23,394 bases of DNA from positions 1-23,394 of the forward strand of contig RBZT01000526.1 in assembly GCA_003693705.1 (NCBI GenBank), written 5' to 3'. A program made the position numbers and the translations under genes. This document shows positions 1-10,039 of the stretch, piece by piece. Numbering within the stretch: position 1 is the stretch's first letter; each line of letters begins with the position of its first letter. The notes beneath the pieces were generated by a model. It made no database searches. It saw only the letters and a program-made list of their open reading frames with translations, and was not told where the DNA came from. The DNA is from Polymyxa betae (lineage: Eukaryota > Endomyxa > Phytomyxea > Plasmodiophorida > Plasmodiophoridae).

Positions 1-95
1 CTTCTTCGTCGCTTAACCAACCGCCCCGTGATAGAATCGATCATGTTTCTGGTCCGGAGCGTGATTGGGGTTTCTGGGCCCGTCGGATCGGTCAT
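1..95 (-). CDS. Possible 5' end of a gene leaving the window (hypothetical, partial)
   Basis: On the minus strand an ATG at 95-93 opens a frame that stays open to the edge, 31 codons, beginning MTDPTGPETPITLRTRNMID. The fragment is polar, rich in Pro, Thr and Arg, with no recognisable domain. The flank to the right (upstream on this strand) is AT-rich, as expected for a promoter or 5' UTR. With so short a piece, chance openness cannot be excluded and no function is proposed. Confidence 0.25.
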   Translation of the reverse strand, partial: MTDPTGPETPITLRTRNMIDSITGRLVKRRR

Positions 96-976
96 CTGGT
101 TCATATTGGATTTTCATTATAGCATTAGAGCCTAATCATATCGATCCATTAATTGTTATGATATTTCATCCACTTATGTGGCCCATTTACGCCAATATTA
201 TTCATAACAATTTCTTTTAACTTCATCATCATCAACACTCCTAATATCGGCTGCCCAGCTGTACTTTATTCTTCAATTTAAGCTTGTGCGAACTTATCGT
301 TTCGCATTAGGTGCTTCTCGAGCTCATATTATGATTAATTAGTCATTTCATTTCAACAATACAAAATAGGTTTTGTCTATGAGCGTTTTGCTGTGAATTA
401 TTTGAGAGATGCATTTCTGTCGGGTTGTTGTTGATATTCCGAAATCTTCAGTCACGAGACTCGAGGCTGAATCACGACCTCACAAAGGTGTCAGTTAATC
501 CAGCACACTGTACTCGATTCGATACACTAAACAGGACTTTGTATCCGCAATTCGAAACTCTTGTTCAATATATCGAATGATCACGCCCAAAGTCTCGCTA
601 AGCATTCCCAAGTGTCAAAAGCCCCCAAAAACAAACACTTATCCACACAAAGTACTATCTCAGAGACATGCAAACCGATCCCATCCAACCAATGCCCATT
701 CTGCAGTCAGCTCATTCCAAAATCTCTAATTGATCTGGGGGCATGGCCAAACCCGTCGTTCGCCGAATGTTGGAGACTGAATTTGGCGGAATATCATTCA
801 ATAAGGGCCAATATACGGCTACGGGTTATATTGCCAATTGGTCCTGAGTCTATTGATGAAGATCGGTGACTGGCTCACTGTTCTTAATTCTATAAAATTC
901 ATACGAATCTGCCTTCTAACAGCTTCATATAAACGTTCGACACAGTCGTGCTCAAAAGACCACAAAGCTCTGTGTT
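96..976. other. Intergenic stretch with no supported gene
   Basis: AT-rich to about 560. From 561 to 869 the plus strand is open for 102 codons with a CPFC motif, but there is no ATG at its start and it resembles nothing I recognise. No RNA gene or repeat was seen. Confidence 0.4.
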
Positions 977-1737
977 ATGGCTGTTACGAAACCGTCTTCT
1001 CTGAAACAACGAAAATCTCCATATTGGTATAATGATGGCGATGTCATCTTAGATATTCAGCACCCGATGACTCCGAAGCCCCAAAACAGTTCCGCGTCCA
1101 TAAACTGATTCTGTCCCTTGTGTCCGAATTCTTTCATAATCTGTTCAAAGATGGAGCTATCTGGAAGGAGAATCACGACTATACAGCTGGTGGGGCCATT
1201 TTAGTGAAAATTGAAGATGAATACCCCAGCAGATTCCAAATCCTTCTTGATTTCGCATATCCATGCAGAGACAGGAAACCCGCCACTGAAATATTTCAAC
1301 AACTTGTGTATCTGGCTGATCGTTATATCTGCAAGGATTTAATGGCATTGATAACAGCAGCTGCTTCGAAAATGACGCCAAGTCATGAGCTACTGACATT
1401 CGCGTTCCAGCATCGATTAGATGTCAAAATGTGCTCGAAATTGATTATATGGGCGGTCGAGCAGAAGGAGATTCTCTGCAGTAAGAGGTGGTGGTTCAAT
1501 AACGCGCTCATTAATGGTGAAATAATGCGTTTTATAGTCTGGCCGAGCTGGATATAAAAACTCAGCTCTTTATAGCAAGAGTGGTAGCTATACGTCAATC
1601 ATTGAAGGCGCTCAACAAGTGCTCTTCTTGTGATCGTTGTATGAGAGTATCCTCATTTGCAATCCGGTAGAGAAAAGGATCTTCTGATGGAATGGGAGAA
1701 ACTGTGGCCATTCAAATTCGATCATATTCGCGATTAA
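977..1737 (+). pseudogene. BTB/POZ-domain protein, frameshifted pseudogene
   Basis: ATG at 977 opens MAVTKPSSLKQRK, then YNDGDVILDI, the first strand of a BTB/POZ fold. The frame then changes near 1050-1065 and continues as DDSEAPKQFRVHKLILSLVS, the hallmark BTB helix (F-x-V-H-K-x-x-L-x-x-x-S). The rest of the domain (RFQILLDFAYPC, LVYLADRYICKDL) reads in that frame to about 1520. A second change near 1520-1530 leads to LFIARVVAIRQSLKALNKCS and a Cys-x2-Cys-x2-Cys motif. A third near 1640 leads to MEWEKLWPFKFDHIRD and a stop at 1735-1737. BTB domains mediate dimerisation and often recruit cullin-3 ubiquitin ligases. None of the three switch points looks like an intron. A single-copy sequencing error is the alternative, but three breaks in 760 bases favour decay. 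Confidence 0.7.
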
Positions 1738-2637
1738 CCAGAAAGTCCAATAATATCTCTCAGTATAAAGTCGATAATCGAACTGGCGGCTGTCCTATTC
1801 TGTCTTGGAGGGAGTCTGCCTCGTACTCCATATTGGTAATAAAAAAAAACAGGAATTCGAAAATGTGGTCGCTTTAGAGCTGAGCCTTCCTCGTTGATAT
1901 CATCACTGATTGACATTGGGTTATGGGTTTTGGGGCAGTATCCTCGCCCTGACACCCCATATGAACAATATATGAGGCTGTCGCGTAAGGTTATAGCGGC
2001 GATATGTTGCAAATGTGAGCAATTAGATTGGAGCATAATAATATATTACATTATAATCGATTGTTCGCAGACCAAATTGTGGTGCCTCAATAGTGTTAAG
2101 GCAATCAGCCTGTTAAGAGGATTTGTGAATTTTGTTGCCAGTAAAAGTGACTCTATTTCTATTCCTATTGGAATGATTCCTTCCAAATGAGAGTATCTCT
2201 GGAGGTCATTACAGATAAGGTAATATTAACGGATGACGGAAATATCATCTCATTGAACTATTTCATCCATACCTGCATGAGATACAACCTGGAATTATGA
2301 TTCGGCACTGCTTAACATTCAATCAAGAAATCCTCCCATATAATATAGTCGTTAAGTCTTTAAAGGTCCAATTCAGAGTTTCAAGGGTCTGTGTTGCCCA
2401 ATACAACCCTAAAGGCCCCAAATTCCAAATATCTGAGATCCGATGAAGCTGATTCCCAACAATCTGGATAATCGTTGATTGCCAGATATCATCATACAAT
2501 CAAGCAGCGATGGTGACGCAGTTTCATCACTTTCACGTTCGTCATCAAGGTCGGGCGCGGCCCCTGTGACGGGCCCGGTACGACTGGCCATGACATCCGG
2601 TCTGGGGTTTTGGGTTTCCGGCTGACAATCGGTGGTG
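1738..2637. other. Intergenic stretch upstream of the TmcB-like gene
   Basis: Two open stretches on the plus strand (1692-1877 and 1894-2190) include a C-C-x-C motif around residue 38 of the second, but neither has a recognisable domain. They may be further debris of the BTB locus. From 2500 to 2622 a Ser-rich frame runs into TGA at 2623-2625, in the same frame as the ATG used at 2638, so it is more likely 5' UTR than coding. Confidence 0.35.
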
Positions 2638-5600
2638 ATGGTGTCGCGGGGCGATGCCGACGGGGACCGTGGCGGCGTCCGAAACCAGGCTCTGGTCCAG
2701 GCTCTGTTCCAGACCGGTGTGGTCGTGAGCCGGTACAACCGCAATAACCCGACCATGGTGGCAGCTGGTCTGCTGGTCGAGCTGGCCCAGGTAATGGAGA
2801 TATGCTCGCAGATGTTCGTCTGTATGCCAACCTCTCTATCCCAGATGTTAGCATTGATTATGGGCGGAAGATTCATCTGGCAGCCCGATGCTGTCGCCGT
2901 ATTAAAGCCCATTCTCACATCCACGCTCATGACCTCGTTTCTGGCCGGTACGGTCGTTTGGCATGGCTATGTCCTCCAGAGATTTCCGCATTGTTTTCGA
3001 TTATATCAACTCTCTTTAGATCATGAAACCGATCATGTTTAGCGGTTTGCTTTTTCATTTATTCGATCTCGATTTGCGATTATGAAACATTACTTTGTGA
3101 CATCAAAATTGCGATTTCCTGATTTTTTTAAGGGTGGCGAACACCAACGATTATCAGCCTTGCCTGGTTCGCGAATTTGGCTTTATTAGTGTGGGTTACA
3201 CAGGTCCGCATACAGATCCAATGGGCTGTGAAAACCTTTCGAATGGGATCATCCGTCTTGACCTCGGTTCTGTTTATACCTCTTCTTCATGCATTTATAA
3301 CGGTATCAAGAGAACAGCCAACACCCACACATTTCTTGCCCAACGAATTTCTAAAAAAATTGAACATTTTATCAACCATTTTACCTTGCTGTATAATACA
3401 CTGCTTGCTGACTCCAGATCCGTCTATATAGGCGGCGGGTTCATGCACGGATTGCGGGTCGATCGCGACCATGTCAACCCGAATCGTGGGCGTGCTGGCT
3501 CTCGGCGTGCTCGTCGTAGTGACGGGACTCATGACGATCAGCAACTTCGAGGTCGCCATGGAGTCCACCGCCCCTTTAGCTCGACGTAAATCTGCATCTT
3601 TTTTTTGAAATTTCCCAACCTCGCTCGAAAACGTATCGTTGACAGCGGTTTCACTGATATCATATTACAGCACATTCTCGAGTGGAGCTGTTCTACGGCG
3701 TCATCTATCGCGTCATATTCGTGGCCATTGCGGATTTGGATTTCCCTGTGACCGCCTCTCTCTTCATACTCGGGATTCTATCAGCATTCACAGCCTTCTT
3801 ATTTATTCGTTATCTACCCTATTATCGGTATATCCCATTCCGACTTAAAGTCCTTACAATGACCCACACCGACCAGGCTCGAGTTCGTTTACCTACGGGC
3901 CAGTACGCTGGCGATCCTGACCTGGGCTGCCATCTGTCAGCTGATCGGAGTCTTTCAGGTCAACAAGGCATTTTTTGTTGAAATTTTTGCAACGTTTTGT
4001 AGTTCTCTTGTTCATGAATGTTTTTTTGGAGATCGTTGCTTAGTCCGGCTTTAGGATGCCCAGGAGTCCGTGGGTCCGATAGCGGCATTTGTATCCTGTG
4101 CTCCTATTGTTGTCCTTGTTGCTTATGTCCTGATCCGGACACGACGCGCGAAAATCTGTCAGCTTGCGCGAGAGTCGCTGCAGAACTGGTAACGTTGCTC
4201 CTCTGTTAACGATGATGCGCTGCGTCCCTAATAACGTTTCAGCTTCGAGGTGGAACTGCAGGCCCGGTTTCTGTTACAGGATATGGTACGGGAATCACAA
4301 CGGAAACAGGCCTTGGGTGAGCAACACGATTCCGAACAGATCGTGGCCCAGGTCCGGGGCCTGTACGACGACACCACCAGTGCCCGGTTCCGCGATAGTT
4401 CCATGTTCTATTGGTTTCGGGTGTGTTCCTGATACGGTCTTTTGACTAGTCTATGTTACTGATCTATGCTGCAGGCGAGATTTATGTTCGAGCTTGTCAA
4501 TAATATCTATCAGGTGCGTCTATGGCCGTCCCAAACTCTTAGAACCATCTCATCTGTAACGTAAGGGTTACAATGACCTCCAGCGTGCGGACTTATTAGG
4601 ACCTCCTCCGGATTTGCAATTTCTCATTTATCGCCAACGAACACTCTCTATGGATCTACTCACTGCCAATGTGAATTGCTGTCTCAAATGCTTACGTTAC
4701 TCGCGCTTCCTGATTTACGTTACGCTCGCTTGAATCCGTCCTTTCATGTTACATTCGATTCTTTTCCCGCCCCTGTTTTCATGACAGTTTAGCTAATTAT
4801 GTCATTGTGTCACGGACACATTTCGGACCTAAACTTCGGACTTATTGTTTGACTTAGACGGGAATCCGTGATATAATTGCATATATATTCGGAGAGGTAC
4901 ATTCAGCTAAGGCTATCTCATTTGATCAACATGCTGTTAATCTACGCATGGGGTGAGGTTACATAAACTCCGCTAAACGCTCTCACGGACTCCAGGCTTT
5001 GGTCCGAACTCTGCAAAGCCGTCCCCGATCTGGATGCAGTACCGAATCTATCTCTGGCACTAAGGTCCGCCACGGCATCTGCAACCTTCCACTATGAGAC
5101 CGCTATCAAATTGAAGCGAACCGATCCGGTATTGTTTTTGTTCACGAACGATATTATGCAGCTCTTTATTGGAACTTTTGTCTGAACTCACTATATAGTT
5201 TGTCCTATCACGTTATCTGCAATTCGTTCTGGATACAGAAGGTGAAGGGAGTGCCACCATTAGTGTACTACGTGGACGTCTTCAGGAACTACAGAGAGCC
5301 CGCAATGATAACGATACTAAAGTACATGATAATGTTACATTTCTCCATTTCTTGTTTTTACTCTCCGACTTCAACCTCCATACTTTGATTGACTTTTTCT
5401 GGTTTTGTGTTGCAACAGGCTTTGCCTGATAGTTATTTATACAGATCAGGAGCTCCTGATACCTATTTCGGAACCGTTCCGCCTTTGTTTTTAATTATTT
5501 GGAATTTTTTCAGACTGATCTCGTGTTACTGTTTCCTCTATTCCATATCTTCTGTGTAACGTGTACTAACTGTGGTGCTGTGTCTGTACAGAAGCTTGAT

Positions 5601-8600
5601 TCGACATTAGCAAGTCAGATATCAGCTAATCGTATTAAACACGCATTAACATCAGATGAGAATGCAATTGTAGTGGTGTCCATAAGTGATGATAAACTCG
5701 GTAAGTCCGTCACGGAGTCCGACACATGAGCTCATTTTCAAGCTTTATGTCTACATCGTTGCACTTTACCTCATTTTACTTATAATGTCAACATCATGAT
5801 ACTTTGTTGAACAAACCCTAAACCCTAAACCCATCATAGGTCTCATCGAGCGCGTTAATCTCAAATTCAAGTCCGTGTTCGGATTTACTGACTCCGACGC
5901 AATCATCGGACGTCCAATTGACATCATCATTCCGGAGCCATTCGCCTCCTCTCACGATCGTAAGTCCGCATTCGGTGTGTCGGGTCGTACTGCTCCTTGC
6001 TGACATCTCTCTGTGCAGAAACCATCCGCGATCGGCTCGGGTCAAATACGCACACGTTACTGCAAAAGTCCGAACGTGTCCTGGTCGCACGGCATCGCTC
6101 CGGGGCAATATTTCGAGTCGGGTGCACCACGGGCTCCGTGTCGGACGTGTAACATTTTCTGCTACAGATCTCGATCTTGCTTCGGATGTTCACGGAGTTA
6201 GGCGCTCGACTCTCCATTATCGCTATCATAACTCCGCTACGGACTCCGGAGGGTGAACTCGAAGACCTTCCCCTGGCCCTAGTCCGCCAATCAGACGGAC
6301 ATCTATTCGGGGCGAGTACGGGGTTTACGGCTCTGTTCGGAGTGCGTCATTTGACTGCTCTTAACGTTAGTCGATGGGCTGCACCCAATTACGTATTGTG
6401 TAATATTCGGCTCCAGATTGTGAATTATATCCCGGAGTATTATGTACTTAGGGAACAGATGCGTAAACCTGACGGGTAACGTGTTTCGGACTTTTGCTTC
6501 TTTTTTACTGTTTTCATTTCGCACATTTGGTCTCATGCTCTTGGTTGTGGTTGATTACTGAACGTAATACTCCGTAAGGGGATATCTGACCTATATATTT
6601 AGGTCCGTGATTCAATTATCGGGGTCCGAATATCGTCTTACTATAGATTCCCGTATCGACTATGGTCGAGGAGCCGATCTCATTGTTATTGAGCCCGTTA
6701 CTGCCATGAATCATGATGCGGTTATACTGGACCCCGGATCTTCAATCTTTGTTCTGATTGCGGACTGCATAGACTGCGACCTCCTTCTTCGCCACAAATG
6801 CGGCATTTCGTGATCTGTTCTATGCAAAATCTGATAGATCCGAATCTGTCTTTGTAAGTCCGTGACGGTCGAATGTACGTAGCTTCTCTTAACACCAATA
6901 CAGAGTCGGAAGACATCCTCGTCAGATGATTCCAACCAAGACAATGCGGAGTCCGTCCCGGTCCCTGTAGCGGTGCCGATGGCTCCGATCCATACGGTAT
7001 CCGCCACGGACTCCGACGAATCCCGCACCATGTTCCTGGCCAATCTAGACGCTATCCGCAGACGGGTTGCTGAAACCACGGACTCCGTCACGCACTCGTC
7101 CAATATGTTTTTTAGGAACTCGGACGACGTCCGCCTGTTGGTCTACTCCTAATCCGACAGTGGTCGGCCAGTTTCGCCATCTTCGTCGTCGTACTGGTCC
7201 TGGTCCTGGTCGCGTACATCAACGCCGCCGTACTGGATCAGTTCGTGCAGCGGACTGCGCGTATTGCCGAATCCGGCACCAAACAGCTCGCTATGGTCAC
7301 TTTGACACGGGCCGTACACGACCTCGAAACACAACGGCTCGGCATCGTCCCGTAAGTATTGGCGCAATTTTCTCAGTTGTTTTCCTGGAAAGTTTTTTTC
7401 GTGATTTTCTCAGTTCGTCGTTTTCAATTGATTGCGTAATAACATTTTGTGTCTGTTGTTATGATTGTCGCCCTGATTATGGATATTTAGTCAGGACGAT
7501 ATAGCCTGGGATGAATTACGCACCAGTGCTGAGACCGTACTGGACATCGACACATCCATCGCCTACTATGCGTTCCATTCGTCATCACAATACGGGCAAG
7601 TCGTCAATCGGTCTGAATGCCGTCCACGGCACTGATCAATCTCCAGAGCCATGTTCGGAGCCGATCTCAACGTGTCCGAATCGATCGGGAACCAGTACGT
7701 TGCCGTTCAGCGCAACCTGCTCGATATCGATCTGCTGACCGTATCACGAGCTCGTCGTATCGATTCTATGGGCAATCTGTCACGGAGTTCCATTGACATC
7801 AATGAAGTGCGTTTGAGGATATTCACTTTTCTGTTTGAAAAAGATTCATTTTGTGGAAAAATGTTTTTTCGGAAATTGCGCATGTTTTCTTTCAGGATTT
7901 GTTGCATTTCATGCGGAGTTTGCTGATGAGATGGTGATGCCGTACAGATCCTTCGGTCATCATTCGGGGATGTGTCGGCTCGTCTTCACGACACGATTGT
8001 ATTATACCGTACGGATGCCGCAGATCAGGTTGGTGAAATTCTCGGTGTAGCCCGTGGGGTCTGTATGTCTATTGCATTTATCACGTTACTCGTCTGTGCC
8101 GCTGTTATACGTCCTGCTGTTGCTGAAATCGAATCGCTACGCAACCGTATCGCCACACAATTCTTCAAAGTAACATTTCACACTCTCGATCATTTACTCT
8201 CATTGCATTATTATCCGTTCTTGTCCGGTTTTGTGACTTTTTTCACTTGCATTCTCCTTCTCTTTTTTAACCTGTTTACTGATCAAATTCTGTTGACCCT
8301 AAACCCTTAGATCCCACTCCGAGAGATCAAAGCTTCATTGTTGAAGGCCGCCATCCGCGCCGAGGATCTCCGTCATACTGAGTCAGGACCAGTCGCCGAC
8401 CGGTCACGTTTAAAGTCCATGTCGGTGGTCGCGGACTTCAAACATCATGGTATTGTGGTTTAGGGTTTTAGGGTTTCCTCCCGCTGACTCGTCTTGCTCA
8501 GGAGATCGCCTCGATTCCGATCTGCAATCATTACTGCAGGCGGCACGACGACGCCGTGCGCAGAATGTGGTGAAATTCGCCTCCCGTCTCGCAGCTCCGT

Positions 8601-9869
8601 ACGCCGTCGTACTGGTCCTGATCGCGACCCTCTGGTATTCGATGTATAGTCCGTTCACTTCTGCTTTGATTACTGCGCCTGCAAATCTACAATTAAGTAC
8701 AGATCGGTGAGTGTCGTTTACGTTACAGATTTAGGGTTAGGGTTTGATAGCGTGCTGAGCGCAGGACGTACACGGCACGATATACGCTGCTGATGTTACG
8801 TGTACTGGCGACGCCGGGTGCCACGTCTCTGACGGTTAGTCCGGATCAGGTACGGCGGGTTGTAGGGCTCACGGACTTCGTGTCTGACTTTGCAGGTCAG
8901 GTCCAGGCCGGTATTGATCAGTTTCTATCTCTACATAATGTTCTCACATATGGATCCAGTTCTCTTTCTGTTACAGGTAACATTACTCAGTCGCTTGTCC
9001 CAGCACGTCTGGTATTTTTCCTCATTTTCATTGGATGTGCAAATTTTCGGCTAAAGGTTCTCTTTTTGTCTGTTGCAACGTAATTGTAACGTAAATATAA
9101 CGTTGTGCTTTATCACGTTCAGGAACGGTGTATGTCCAGTCTAATCAGGATTCACTTCTGTATGAGAGCGTTTGTATGGACACTGGGGCCTCTGGCTGTG
9201 CTACATTCGCCAATGGTAGGAGGCTGCGCCGTCGGGGTCCAGTTGACTGAAGATGTCCGTAAAGGGATTCTGAAGTCCGGACTACACACAGCTGTATTTG
9301 AATATGCGGATCTATGTCGTATTGCGTTACATAAGATCACAACATTATGTGACAAGAAATCTGGTAACTGTACTCGGACTGATGTTCAGGTATACCGGAC
9401 TCCGTACGGTCTCATCGTACTGACTACCAAAATACAGAGCCAGCTCCTGAACATACCAGAACTCCGTCAACTGGATGAATTCGATCGTCTCTATCTATTC
9501 CCGGCATTGAGGCAATCTGAGGCCGATTTTAATGCGTAACTCCCTGCTCGGACTCCGCAACTCCGCCTCTTAATTGCTGCAGGACCATGTCTGCTGCGCA
9601 GCTATCACTGTTACGTCAGAACGTCATCCTGATCATTGCAGGTCAGCGACGTGGTCGTACTGGCCCCCGTGTCCGCGCATCTGACCTATGTACTCAATCT
9701 AGGGTTTGCGGCATTGACTGGGTTCGTGTACTGGCGTCTGTACCGGCCCACTTTGGATCGGGTTCTACAACATGGATTACAAGTCCGGGCCATGCTCTCC
9801 GTCGTACCGGACCAGATCCGATTACCGGGCCTGGAACAGATTGTCAACGACTATGTCCGCAAATTGTAG
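2638..9869 (+). CDS. tmcB: Tiny macrocysts protein B/C-like multi-pass membrane protein with TPR-like repeats and two PAS-like domains
   Basis: Proposed exons: 2638-2790, 2845-2947, 3133-3302, 3432-3585, 3671-3827, 3877-3958, 4064-4188, 4243-4420, 4475-4513, 4566-4670, 4858-4952, 4996-5128, 5199-5333, 5419-5475, 5592-5700, 5840-5959, 6019-6116, 6168-6365, 6417-6475, 6603-6720, 6773-6853, 6904-7140, 7161-7351, 7491-7610, 7647-7806, 7948-8169, 8311-8449, 8502-8706, 8765-8976, 9123-9215, 9253-9535, 9647-9869. All introns are GT..AG and phases agree, giving about 1,517 residues, close to the 1,400-1,600 usual for the family as I know it. Residues 40-315 hold several hydrophobic helices. Residues 330-545 are TPR/HAT-like (ARFMFELVNNIYQ, DLQFLIYRQR, VLSRYLQFVLDTEGEGSA). 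Residues 570-800 are PAS-like, with VFGFTDSDAIIG and IIIPEPFASSHD. The C-terminal half has hydrophobic segments near 905, 1100, 1205 and 1460 and a Cys pair near 1340. In Dictyostelium, tmcB belongs to a sexual-development gene family; a sensory role is inferred from the PAS domains. Ambiguous boundaries: exon ending 7140 may end at 7086, 7610 at 7580, and the intron from 9536 may contain a small exon starting at 9583. Confidence 0.8.
4243..5333 (+). other. TPR/HAT-like helical repeat region of the TmcB-like protein
   Basis: Six exons, one of them only 39 nt (4475-4513), encode paired amphipathic helices. Family-like signatures are Arg-Phe-x-Phe-x-x-x-x-x-Asn-Asn after a Phe-Tyr-Trp-Phe, then a P-P-P-D-L-Q-F-L-I-Y segment, Leu-Trp-x-x-Leu, and an LSRYLQFVLD segment. 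The order matches the TPR block I recall between membrane and PAS parts of TmcB/TmcC proteins. It is expected to be cytosolic and to bind partners; that is inference. Confidence 0.65.
5592..6853 (+). other. Two tandem PAS-like domains of the TmcB-like protein
   Basis: The first PAS runs over exons 5592-5700, 5840-5959, 6019-6116 and 6168-6250. It starts RIKHALTSDENAIVVVSI, passes Asn-x-x-F-x-S-V-F-G-F and the Pro-Glu-Pro-Phe-x-x-x-His-Asp motif, and ends in the strands GAIFRISILLR and LSIIAIITPL. The second follows at once, with FTALFGVRHLTALN joined by splicing to IVNYIPEYY. It continues to exons 6603-6720 and 6773-6853 and a Ser-rich linker. PAS domains sense ligands, redox state or light through bound cofactors. 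No cofactor-binding residue can be assigned here from sequence alone. Confidence 0.75.
5813..5832. repeat. Telomere-type tract (CCCTAAA)n in an intron of the TmcB-like gene
   Basis: Two full and one partial AAACCCT unit (20 nt) lie seven bases before the 3' splice site at 5838-5839. The C- and T-rich units may also serve as polypyrimidine tract. Confidence 0.85.
8296..8309. repeat. Telomere-type tract (ACCCTAAACCCTTA) at a 3' splice site
   Basis: Two CCCTAA-like units over 14 nt run directly into the acceptor AG at 8309-8310 of the intron 8170-8310. Confidence 0.7.
8459..8476. repeat. Telomere-type tract (TTTAGGG strand) in intron 8450-8501
   Basis: TTTAGGG, TTTTAGGG, TTT: 18 nt, opposite orientation to the two tracts above, near the 5' end of a 52-nt intron. 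Confidence 0.8.
8730..8745. repeat. Telomere-type tract (TTTAGGGTTAGGGTTT) in intron 8707-8764
   Basis: 16 nt in the middle of a 58-nt intron. Together with the two preceding introns this makes three consecutive introns with such a tract. Confidence 0.8.
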
Positions 9870-10039
9870 CTGCTGCCGTGTAACACTTGATCTGGATCCG
9901 CGGACCGCATCCAAAGTCCGGTAGAAATAATACCCGGACTGAACCGGCTGTTATGGCTGTAGCCACTGTACGCTGTTAATTGCACATTCAATTTCACCAC
10001 AAAAATAGTCCATCTTGTATTAGAATATATTCCGAATTA

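Noticed and set aside
2503-2637. Ser-rich N-terminal extension of the TmcB-like protein, with TGA read through
   Set aside because: One in-frame TGA at 2623-2625. No other TGA recoding is needed anywhere in the gene, so the start is placed at 2638.
2791-2811. A 21-nt mini-intron near the start of the TmcB-like gene
   Set aside because: The same donor with an acceptor at 2843-2844 gives a 54-nt intron, the usual size here, and a better family-like sequence.
2409-2930. Minus-strand ORFs of 120-173 codons
   Set aside because: They lie opposite exons and the 5' flank of the TmcB-like gene and are composition-driven shadows with no domain.
5813-5832. A chromosome end
   Set aside because: Only about three units, inside an intron of a gene that continues for 4 kb on both sides.
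6147-6167. A 21-nt intron in the first PAS domain
   Set aside because: A 51-nt intron (6117-6167) is also in phase and gives a cleaner PAS strand (GAIFRISILLR).
7141-7160. A 20-nt intron
   Set aside because: Used provisionally in the exon list because it keeps the frame, but donors at 7129 (32 nt) and 7087 (74 nt) are equally in phase, so it does not prove mini-introns.
7896-7933. An extra exon with a 14-nt intron after it
   Set aside because: A 141-nt intron 7807-7947 joins phase 0 to phase 0 without it.
9623-9641. A 19-nt intron near the end of the TmcB-like gene
   Set aside because: A single intron 9536-9646 joins the frames without it; a middle exon from 9583 remains possible but unproven.
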